Positions 54,637 to 64,000 of a stretch of 64,000 bases of DNA are shown here, one piece after another. Below the pieces are notes generated by a model. The model had not been told where the DNA came from. It searched no databases and saw only the letters and a program-made list of their open reading frames with translations. A program made the translations under genes and the position numbers. The stretch comes from Tribonema minus (lineage: Eukaryota > Sar > Xanthophyceae > Tribonematales > Tribonemataceae): the NCBI GenBank assembly GCA_017506865.1, contig JAFCMP010000097.1:62001-126000 (forward strand), in the 5' to 3' direction. Position 1 is the first letter of the stretch. Each line of letters begins with the position of its first letter.

Positions 54637-56579
54637 AAGCCAAGTTTTGATGGCAACGGAAACTTTTGGCACCGAAACGCCCTAGGAAAAAAGATAATTA
54701 GTCCTGTCCTTAGCTGTGCGATACTCACAGCAAGTCGGCGGTGGTGGATGTGTCCAAAGCAGAAAGGGGGGGGGGGGTATACACAAACTGGCGCAACCAC
54801 ATGTGTGGTGTCACAGCAAATCGACGGTGGTGGATGTGTCTGCAGCAGAAAGGGGGGGGCGGGGGGTATGCACAAACTGGAGCACTCACATTGGTATTCA
54901 AACACTGCTCAGCATTCAAGCCTAGTGCAAGTGCAGGGTGGATCTCTGATGTACACAGAAATGAATGACGAAGGGGCGTGGACGAGGAGTCCTCAACAAT
55001 TTTCTCTCAGATTTGAAGGCACGAGCCATGACTTCTTGTTTTTGCTGCCTGTTGGTCATTGGTGTCTCCTCTCGCTCATTGTGTAGTCAGCAGCCATGCC
55101 CCCAACAAATGAAGCTACGGCATGAAGTTACCCCTTCAGGCATGTTTTTTTTTGGCAGATCGATCGATTAAAGGAATTCACCGAAGGGATCGACTTGGGT
55201 GGGCACTGCATGCATCACAAATGAGGGTGCATTGGACTCTTACCCAATCAATTTCTCATTGCACCTTTTGTTGAAAAGCCATTGCAGCTGATTAATATAC
55301 GTGCGGAGTAGAAAAGCGCAAATGTTCAAATCAAATGCAGATGTATGTTATGTGCCCATGGTGTTCCGCACAAGGGGGCGCTATTGACGCATTCAAGCAT
55401 GCAAGAGACTTATGATGTCAATACCTGACAAGGTTGTGCATTGCAGATGCCGGTCAAAATTGGAAGCACAAGCCGTTGACACCACTCCTGTTGCAAGCTC
55501 TCTGTGTGCCTCAATTCGTCCATGAGCCAAAGCTTTCGGGCACAACGATTGCGCCTGGCAGCTGGTGCTAGTAATCGATCCCCGCGTGTCACTGAAAAAT
55601 GAGCGAGCTATGTATTTATTACAACACTTCAACACGCTCTCAGTTGTTTGCACATCTTAGTGGCCATGCACCATGAAGGCCAAATGCAGACAGCAATGGC
55701 ATGGCCTGTGCAAAAAGCAGGCGTGTAGCCTAGGTGCTGCCAGCCTTGAGCGAATCATCTACTTCTACTTACATGCTGCAGTTGGAGTTGGGGGCTTTGA
55801 GCTGGTGGTGGACGGTATTGTTAATTCTGAATGGTCAGTGTATGGAGCATAGACACACACAAATCAGCCAGCCGTTTTATATGTTGAGAGCCTTCAATCA
55901 ATCTCTGGCCAAGCGAGCTGCAACCACAAGTGAAGCAAATGCTCCACAATGCAATTTCACATGGCAGCCATACCAACAGTGCAGCATCGGTGCTGGCGAA
56001 TTCAGTGCAGTCTGTGATCAACAGGACGTGAGACCATGCAACACTTTAAGCATCCATTAGATCGGCACGTGTCATGGCTGTATTACACGCATGATTGCAC
56101 TGTGCGTGGTCGTTGTGATTGCGGCATATGGATGTCTCATGGCGCGCATCAGTGTCACCCCGTCTATCACATTACTGTACCTTCACATGGGCGCATGCCA
56201 CTTGCGTAAGACATCCGCATTTACACACACAAACCGAGCGAACATGCGAGCCCCAGTTGCCATCAAGATGCCACTGCCCTCAAGAAGCAGCTACCCGTCA
56301 GTCTGTGCAATATGCAGAGTACCAAATATGGTCACCTTGGCTACCGAAGGCATAGGTTGCCGCATATAAAACACCTGTCACTCCGCACCATTGCCACCCA
56401 GAAACCCGCCCTTGAACCCCCCCAGACCCTGCGGTCCCCCCTCAACCCCTTGGTCGAAACAAACAGCCATGTACATGCAAGCGTGCAAGTAGCCACGCCC
56501 CAACAGATGCACGATGGCGCATGCCGTCATTGCCGGTTAGGGCTGTTGCGCCGGACTCGCGCGCCAACTGAGGTCTCAA
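54637..56579. other. Convergent intergenic region
   Basis: Lies between the 3' ends of two convergent genes. It holds a G-tract tandem pair at 54726-54890 and otherwise nothing recognised. A frame at 55734-56060 is open but shows no family resemblance. Confidence 0.5.
54726..54890 (+). repeat. 86-bp tandem pair, each with a long G-tract
   Basis: Two copies start CACAGCAA at 54726 and 54812, share GGTGGTGGATGTGTC and end ACACAAACTGG or GCACAAACTGG. Each contains a G-run: G12 at 54766-54777 and G8-C-G6 at 54852-54866. The G-runs resemble those in the 46-50 kb array but the flanks do not. Confidence 0.85.
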
Positions 56580-59500
56580 TTACACGCGCCGCCGCCCCTT
56601 CCCTGCCCGTCTTGCCAGCGCATCCGCCCTGCGCAGGGCGGCCCTGCTGTCGGCGCTGTTGCTGTTGCGCAGCGCTCCGGCAGGTCCCGTGCCCCCCTTA
56701 CTGCCAGAACGGCTGCCGCTGACGCCAGTGCCGTCGCCGCCTTTGCGAATGGCGGGTTTTCGCGCGCTTGCAGCGTTGCCGGTGCTGGGCGCCCGGCTGT
56801 CACTGCCGCTGGCGTGCTTGCTTGCCCTGGTGCTGCCGCCCGCATTAGTAACGCTAGCGCCACGCGCGACAACGCTCCCTTTGCGTACAGGGCTGCCAGC
56901 GCTTGTGTTGCCAATTTTGGGCACTTTTGCTCTCGCGCTGCCGGCATCAGCGCCACTGCTGCTGCTGTTGCTGCTACCCTGCTCCGCAGCGCCGCCGCTG
57001 CCGCCTTTGCGCTTTCTGCTGCCACCACCGCCATCGCTGCTCTTATCGCCAGCGCCGCCACTGTCCCCATTACGCGATTTCTTGCTGGTGCCGCTGCTGC
57101 TGCCCGCGCCATTTGCACTGCTGCCAGTCATGTGTCGTGCAATGGAGGAGTCAACAGAACGCGGCGGCCGTGCCATCAGAGCCTTCTGGGCTTCCAGATT
57201 GCTGTTGCGGAGCAGCCGCGCAAAGCGCTGGTTCATCTGCACAGCATGGGCAAACAGCAAGAGGTGCATGCAGCGCAAAGAGATTCAGCAAGCTGGAGAT
57301 TCTTCTGACTGACTGGGCAGCGAATAAAATCAGCACGTGTCATTGGTGCCGCTCTGCCTTGACATTGCCACCGGTGGTGCTGACAAAGTAGCGTCAACAA
57401 GCATTTACACGTGTGTCGGCAACGTCAGACAATCAATCCCTGTTCGTACCCGTTCGATGCAGTCCCCGCCTGTACATGCATGTATGGCATGTGTGAGATT
57501 TGTATCAGCTCTCAATCCACAAACACTGGCTGTTTTGGGCAAGCAGCAGCATAGAATGCCAGACCTATCGCCTCCATCCGCCTTGGAAAGCAGGCAGCGC
57601 CCACAGCTTTCATCACATCCTGCTTTGCAATGGCAAATTGAACTTGCATCGTCAAATGGCGCATTGCAGGTTCTTCATACATCAAAGGCAATCAAAGTTG
57701 CGTACTCGGCGATGCGATTGCCTAGTCAAGAATGCAGCACAGGGGAACGCAGCACATGCATCATTTGGGATGTGAGATATCATGTTCATACACGCATGAG
57801 GTTTGCCATTCACCACCAGCACAATCTGCCTCCTTGTCCAAATCACCTAACCTGCAATTGATGTACCCCCGGCTGATCCTAAAACCAAAGTTTGACGCGC
57901 CATTTCCTGTGTCGCGTTGCATACCTGAGCACTGTTCCTCTGCAGGCCGGTGGACTCACGTACGTCCGCCCAGTGCCCATGGCCGTGCGCGGCAACACCA
58001 CGCAGCAGCAGAGCGTCCTCCTCCGGTGTCCACATGTTGAAGGCCTTCATGCTCACCGGAGCACGCCTGCAATCATTATGGCATGCGTGAGAAGGGCTAG
58101 TATATGAGATGAAGCATAAGTTAAGTGACTTTAAAAGTCAATCAGCACCTGAAATAGCAAAACATGCAGCACGCATGTGCACTTTTAAGGTCGAGTCAAG
58201 AAACAGGGGAGGAGTAGCATGACAGCCTACTCTGCGCGCATACATCGCGAGATACCTTGACCAACGGTCACCGTTCAGGGGGGAGCTCAGGCTAGCAGAT
58301 GCGTCAGATGATGGCATACAAGTGGTCACAAGCGCAATCCACACTTGGTTCAAATTTGGTGCCAAATGCAAGCAGCCTAATGTGCATGTGCTTATCTAAG
58401 TATACTTGATGATGGCAACTGGCAGTTGCCACAGTATAATCAGGGACATATCTTGAAGTTGTGCCCACTGCTGCACCCCTAAGCAATACAGCAGTAGCAT
58501 CGTAGATTGCCAAACCCACGCCTTTGCCACTACGCTGAGGATTGGAAAACGTGTCAGACAGCACCACCCACTGAAATCGTATCTGCAGTTCTTGATCAGC
58601 TCAGCTGCAACTGTCACTAGCGCTCGAAGAACGATCCAAGTTGATCATAGCTCATGGTGAGGCACCTCTTTGACGCCTGACTAACGCCCAATCAGACCAT
58701 TCCGCAGAAAAAAAGTATGGTGTTGTGACGTATAACATATGAAGCATACCTGTGATGCGTGGGCTGTGGCTGCACGGCCGCCGCGGGCGCGCTGTTCTTC
58801 CTCACTACCGCCATGTGACGCCCCCCTGACCCCCCCCTTCGCCATTCCACCTCCCAGTTTGTCCCCTTGAGCAGCTTCACCGCCTGCGCCTCTGTGCATC
58901 CCTCCGGGAGCTTTGGCGGAGGCTCACGCGGCAGGGGCGCGGCAGCGCGCTTACGCGACTGCTGCGGCGGCGGCGGCGCAGCGGGCGCGCGCTTGTGCGA
59001 CTGCTGCTGCGGCTGCGCATGCGCATGACACAATTAAGGGAGGGCCGCATGCTGTGAGTGCGTCATGCTCATAAATCTGCGGCAGTACACGTGACAGCAG
59101 ATGGCAAGGCACTGGGTGCGATGTGTGCAGCAGCTGCACGGTGGGGTGGTAGGTGAGCGTTCAGAGGCCATTCGAGCAACTGACAGCACACAGGGCACAT
59201 TTGAAACTTCTTGATGTAGCGCAACTGCACTACAAGATGCTACAGTAGACAATAAATCATGTTGCCGCCACATTACAAGCTGGCAGTCCACCATCCCTAC
59301 AATAGAAAACCATCACAATTATTCATACTTCCTCCGTTTCAATTTATTAGACAGTTGACATTGAAATGCAATTTCAAGGGCAAAGACGGCCGCGCACACC
59401 AAAAAAGTCCCTTCAGTAAAAGTGATCAGCATTCCAGAAATAGGGCAATACAGATGACAGTGAACTTACCATGAGCAGATATGAACAAGTCGCGCGCGCG

Positions 59501-62500
59501 CGCGTTTAGACCTCCAAAACGCTGTTGCACGCACAAATGTACGTTAGCGGACGCGTTTCACTGCAGTATGCCCGCGTATTGCCGGTTGTGCACCCCATCG
59601 TGGTACAGTTTGTGTTTGTGAACCCCACTGTGCTCCAAAATGAGGTTGTAGATGACCAGAATTACCATAGGGGGCTCTTTTTATGGCCTACCAGTTGAAG
59701 CCGTTTTAGAGCTGTTGTGTGCGTGCGCAGCCTGGAGCATGCAAGGCACACCAAATCACGACACTATTGTGGTGTATCGTGTTGCATTTGATGCTGGGGT
59801 GCCCATTGCCACCCAGTACAACTTCACAACACGGAATGTGGCCATTCTGGCCATTTTGACAACGAAACGCTACTTCATGTTGAAGTGCACGCTGCGGTGC
59901 TGTCATCGTCTCTACAGCTCTCACCCTGCTGGGGGTGCACACCACACCCTGTGGAGCATGTGCTGGTCAGAAAGCATGGCCTTTGTGCATCTGACCAAAT
60001 GACTGCGAGTATTGAGCTTGGCTCAGCGATACAAGGTGCTGCATTCGACGTAGACCGCGTGAGCCAAAACACGGCAGATTTAGCGCTGTTCACAGACACA
60101 CCCGACACCGCCTCCAGCGTGGTGCCAGCGATGGTTGGAGGCTTGCCAGCCTTGCAGCTGCATATGAAGGTGCAGCACAGCTCACCAGCACCGCCAGCTT
60201 GGCAGATAGCGCGCGCATCCTCTGTATTCTGGCACAGATCCTGGGAAACACATCGTGCTCGTTTGCCACCGCTGATCACGCACCACGAGGTGGCCTGTCG
60301 CCAGTGCGCTTCACAAACGCTAGCTGTACTGTTATAACGCATTTCTACTTAAGGCTGCCATCGCTCTAGTGGCCCATAGCGCGTGTGGCGCTGCATGTCG
60401 TCTGAGTTCAAACTCGCGCAAGTTCAAACTTGCAGTTTTGCCGTTTTTTTCCGCGAGCCGAAACCCTAACCCTCGTAGTGGGAAAGTGACAACATTTCGA
60501 GATGTGGACCGTTTTCAACACTGATTGGTGCATGTGAAAGGCCTTGGAGTTCTCTTCCATTCATATAACAGGAGTGTATGTCACTGTAGCTCTTTTTGAC
60601 CTCATATTTGCATTTGAAAGTCAACTGTCTAATAAATTGAAACGGAGGAAGTACAAAGGTCTCCCTCACGACCATACATGAAACCACAGCAGGCAATGCA
60701 TCGAGTGATTGTGCACTAGTATATGACAATGGTCGAGCAGTATGTTGCGCATACCTGAGGTTTAGTGACAGGGACGGGCTCAGCTTTTTCCTGCTTCGGC
60801 TGCCTTTGCTGCTGCTGTTGCTGCTGCAACGGCGCATTTGGCTCCACGCCGCCGCATGCAAACTGCCTGTCCGTTTGGGGCGCTGCTGCCACAATGCTAG
60901 CGATGCGGCGTAGCGTGTCCTGTCCACGCGAGTCCTGCAGTGCTCAGCGCATTGCATGACAATGAGCAATGTGCACGTCATGCATGTGAGCAAGGCTGCC
61001 TGTTACCGAATGCCATATGACCTGCCTGTTCTTCTCAGTGTGAGCACCGGGTCATTCACCGCAAAAGTACCAGTTTTCAACATCTGGATCCGGGATGTGT
61101 AGCCTTGATGGGGCGGATGACCTTGGCTTGATACTTGTTCTCTAGCAATTGCACAGGCTCAATTATTTCCACTTGCAAGTGCTCACGCGCACGGGTAAGA
61201 CATGCATGCTCCTGATCAGCAAGAACAGATGTATGCCTTTTCGCAACATCATGACTCCTGAGCAAGCTGTGCTGCATGTGCAATGTGGTGACTTGTGGTG
61301 AATGATGGTCCTATGGACATCTCCGCTGTCAGTATACATCTAACATTCATATTCGCTGGCTCTGACCAGCCACAGGGTAGCATCCAAAAGGCAACAGCTT
61401 ATCAAAGGCCACCTCTATTGAGTGTTTACAACAGCCCATGTATACCCAGAACAACGAACACCTTGCTATGAACTACAACTTCAGGGCGGTGCGCGCGCCC
61501 ACCTGAGCATCACACTCGCCCGCAGCAGTGATCAGCGCAGTCCACCAGGCGGCGCTGGTGCGGCACCTGTCGCGCTTCAGCTTCTCCCGCCGCCGCGCTA
61601 GGTCCGCCACCAACCGCACCCTGTCCAGCTCCTGGATAACATGCAGTCACATGCAGTTAAACGCATGTCTGTGAAATGGTCCTGTGCCGTGACTGAACCG
61701 CAGGCAATGCGGACATGATGATAGTTTGGGTGTGCAACATGCGGTGAGCATCACTGCCACACGAAGTGCACCACCACTCGCATCACATGCGGTGCCTGAC
61801 CCATCGCAAGGCTACTGTCAGCGGCTGGCGGCACAGTGTGTGAAAGTGGTAACGCGACAATGGCATGAGGCGCTGCTGCCCCAAAAAATCGTGCTCACCT
61901 GTCTGAGCCGCCGCATGTCGCGGTACACCCGCAGCCTCTCCTGCACCTCCGCAGTCAGCTCCTGCTGCTCCCCCCCTCCCCCCTCTTCGTTGCGCAGTAC
62001 CCTCTGCTCGCCCCCCCCTGCCTCTGTTCCCGCCACTGCAGCGGCTGCCGTTGTTTCATTGGCTGGCTCCGACACAGCTGGTCCAATGGCAGCCGCGGAC
62101 CAATTGCAAGGCGTAAAGGCGCTATGACCCACGCGTTGCCAGTTCTCGAGCAGTGGGAAGTGGTCGTAGCAGCGCAGAAGGGGCCCAAGGAGGGCGCGCC
62201 GCTTGGCTACCCAGTACTGGTAAACCTGCAAACAGCAGTCAGGGTCCGTAATGAGGTGTGTGGGCTCAGTAAAGCATTGAGGCCAGTTCGGCGTAAATGG
62301 GATTGGGGTCTGCACAGCCAGCATCGCTTCACCAAGCTGTCCATTCTGCTCATTTGAGGTAATGTAAGGTGTCGTTGTGTGTGCACGTAGAACAGGCTCA
62401 CTTGGACCAGTAACAATCATGTGCTTTGCAGCATACACGCATGGTGCATATTCACAACATGATCCATGTAGTTCCAGGACGCCGCAACGACCTCATCCTC

Positions 62501-64000
62501 CTCAAATCCCTCAATGTGCCTGGCTCAGTGAAAATTGTGGGCATGTGACAGGCAAATGGCATCAGGCAAAGTGCTGACTTTGCAACTTCAAATGTATCAT
62601 GAAGTTATGAACTTGAGCTTTGAAGCTGAACAGACGCGTCAAAACTTCAGCAGCAAGTTCTTTCTGCAGGATTTTATGTGATGGTAGCAAACACCATCCA
62701 GATTCTCCTCTGTGCTCTGGCAACTCATAGACATGCTTACTACAACCTTTACCTTTGGTTCCAGCAGATCGAAATGCATTCATCAGTGCTCAACGTTTGC
62801 CTCAAGTGTAAAGAGGGCCTCTCACCTGCGACACAAGCTCAGTCACAGCGCTGTTGCAGCTGCCGCCGCCGCCCTGACCGCTGTGGAAGGCACCGCTAAT
62901 GTGAGGCAGCAGCAGTTGCTGCGCCCGCTCCGGCGTAATGACATCAAGGTACAGCTGTTGCAAGAACAGTCGGGACAGCGTGCGAACCCGAAGTGATGAG
63001 ATGCGGGGGGCGGTGTGTGTGTATGGTGACTTGAAAGGCATCTCGTATGCAGATCAGCAATGCAGCCTAATAATGCAAAATAGAAGCTCTACCCCTGCCC
63101 CTGCTGTATCTTAATGAAACTACACTTGCACAACTGCTTTGACATGCATACAAAGGTCATAGCGCGCCCTTCAGCAGGCATTGCCAACCACACACACCGT
63201 CAGCACACAGGTGCTCGCGGCATATTGAGGCGTAAGCCTTTGACGATGGCAACACTAATAATCCTGCCTACAGTGATTCAAACTCCACATGTATGCAGAC
63301 CTCACCTGTCCAGCAGGGTCACGTTCGTCGTCGCTGTCGCTTCTCCTAGCGCCCGCTGCAGCATCGGCCACATGAACAACCCCTTGCAGCGGCTCAGCAG
63401 ATGCAGGACCCCCTCCATCCCCCTTCCCCTCATTGCCATCTCCGTCCACGCCACCACCCGCCACGTCCTTCACGACACTTGCACTGCCGCCGCTGCCACC
63501 ACCTCCACCGTTGCCTGCCGCAGCGCCGCCGCCGCCGCCGCTGCTGCTGTGGCCTGCGCCGCCGCTGCTGCCGCCGCCGCTGCGGCGCATGAGGCCCCGC
63601 GCCGCGCCATGCGCAATAGGCGTCGTCGCTCGTGAGCCCAGGGGCGCCGCGAGGCCCCTGCTGCTGCGCGTTGGTCGTCGCTCGGGGGAGGGGGAGTCTG
63701 CTGCTGCTGTAGGGGTATCGCGGCTGCTGCTGTGCGCGCGCGCAGTGCGGCTGTTGCGCATGGCCATGTGCGGCGGCGGCAGCGGCGCCGCTCTGCGAGA
63801 TCTGCTGCTGCTGCGGCCGCTCATGGCGCTGTTGCGATTGTTGTTGCTGCTGCTGATGGCGGCAGCGTTGGCGGACAGCGCCTGTGTGACGGTCGCGGTG
63901 GCGGCGGCGGCACTGGCACGAGCGTCTGCGAGGTGGTGCTGTACCTTGAGGCCCTCGGTGTACAGGTCCCAGTTCTGTAGCGCATCGAAAGGGCAGAAGA
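56580..64000 (-). CDS. Chromatin-type protein with EPL1-like region and SANT/Myb domain (5' end outside window)
   Basis: Exons on the minus strand: beyond 64000 to 63306, 62954-62826, 62225-61899, 61631-61503, 60934-60755, 59012-58750, 58066-57925, 57236-56580 (TAA). All junctions keep phase, giving more than 800 aa. The first visible exon is Ser/Gly/Arg-rich and begins at the edge with FCPFDALQNWDLY. VYQYWVAKRRALLGPLLR, RLRVYRDMRRLRQELDRVRL and ARRREKLKRD match in order the enhancer-of-polycomb-like segment of BRPF/JADE/EPL1 proteins. Then come a Gln-rich exon, a Pro/Arg exon, the SANT/Myb motif MWTPEEDALLLRGVAAHG..HW, and a basic Gly/Ser tail. Known families of this kind scaffold histone acetyltransferase complexes in the nucleus; that role is inferred here. 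Confidence 0.72.
57200..58066 (-). other. SANT/Myb DNA- or histone-binding domain (two exons)
   Basis: From MKAFNMWTPEEDALLLRG through HGHWADVRESTGLQRNSAQ, continuing over the intron to MNQRFARLLRNSN. The spaced Trp residues (W..., HW) and the final R-R-x-x-x-x-R pattern fit a single SANT repeat. The domain is split by an intron at the Ser-Ala-Gln/Met junction. Confidence 0.75.
59328..60651. mobile_element. Stowaway/Tc1-mariner-type element, non-autonomous
   Basis: The ends are inverted repeats: left 59328 onward, CTTCCTCCGTTTCAATTTAT, and the matching complement ending at 60651. The arms match over the first 33 bases and imperfectly beyond that, to about 47. Both ends abut TA (59326-59327 and 60652-60653), the duplication made by this superfamily. 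The TIR start closely resembles plant Stowaway and mariner-like ends. At 1,324 bp it is longer than most Stowaway MITEs, but no transposase motif is visible in its short frames. It sits in the intron between the Gln-rich and Pro/Arg exons of the EPL1-like gene. Confidence 0.85.
61503..62225 (-). other. EPL1-like region
   Basis: Two exons. The first carries VYQYWVAKRRALLGPLLRCY, like the YW..KR....PLL element of EPL1/BRPF. A low-complexity insert of about 60 residues follows (Ala, Gly, Glu). The second element, RLRVYRDMRRLRQ then ELDRVRLVADLARRREKLKRD, is the basic amphipathic helix that in BRPF/JADE ends in RREKLKRE. The insert is not typical. Confidence 0.65.

Noticed and set aside
59652-60337. 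Frames inside the Stowaway-like element as a transposase
   Set aside because: Short, no DDE/D motif or helix-turn-helix pattern of Tc1/mariner enzymes.
61077-61283. 68-codon frame with protein-like VEIIEPVQLLENKYQAKV
   Set aside because: Flanking exons of the EPL1-like gene join in phase without it; splice sites around it are weak. Kept as intron.

Overview
The window is nuclear DNA from an intron-rich eukaryote, most likely a unicellular alga or other protist. Four multi-exon genes have GT-AG introns (three are GC-AG) that join in phase, and there are retro- and DNA transposons, long introns and no bacterial-style operons. I cannot name the species. An OTU-protease-bearing LINE with a restriction-like endonuclease and Pro/Thr-linked carbohydrate-binding modules both fit an alga, but this is inference.

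Layout. (1) 252-20634, minus strand: a 14-exon membrane glycosyltransferase of family GT2, most like bacterial MdoH/NdvB glucan synthases (about 490 aa as assembled). (2) 1144-10903: an apparently intact 9.76-kb non-LTR retrotransposon on the same strand, inserted inside exon 12 of that gene and flanked by an exact 12-bp target-site duplication. Leaving out the element and one duplication copy rejoins the exon in frame. Its single long ORF carries a Pro-rich minisatellite, Cys/His fingers, an OTU-like protease, a reverse transcriptase, a CCHC knuckle and a C-terminal restriction-like endonuclease. (3) 20635-24409: divergent intergenic region. (4) about 24410-44027, plus strand: about 26 exons encoding a secreted-type HHIP-like protein: a folate-receptor-like Cys-rich region, a glucose/sorbosone dehydrogenase (PQQ beta-propeller) domain, then five CBM6-like modules, each on three exons, with a Thr/Pro linker inside the third. 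(5) 46055-49990: five tandem units of about 815 bp, four of which contain a C-tract/G-tract hairpin; no gene recognised. (6) 50558-54636, plus strand: an unrecognised four-exon gene for a low-complexity protein with one in-frame TGA. (7) 56580 to beyond 64000, minus strand: 3' part of a chromatin-type gene with an EPL1-like region and a SANT/Myb domain; one intron holds a 1.3-kb Stowaway/mariner-type element with TA duplications.

The GT2 and HHIP-like genes are head to head, and both products would act on carbohydrate at or outside the membrane, but a functional link is only a guess. The LINE insertion should abolish the GT2 reading frame on this haplotype unless the insertion is polymorphic.
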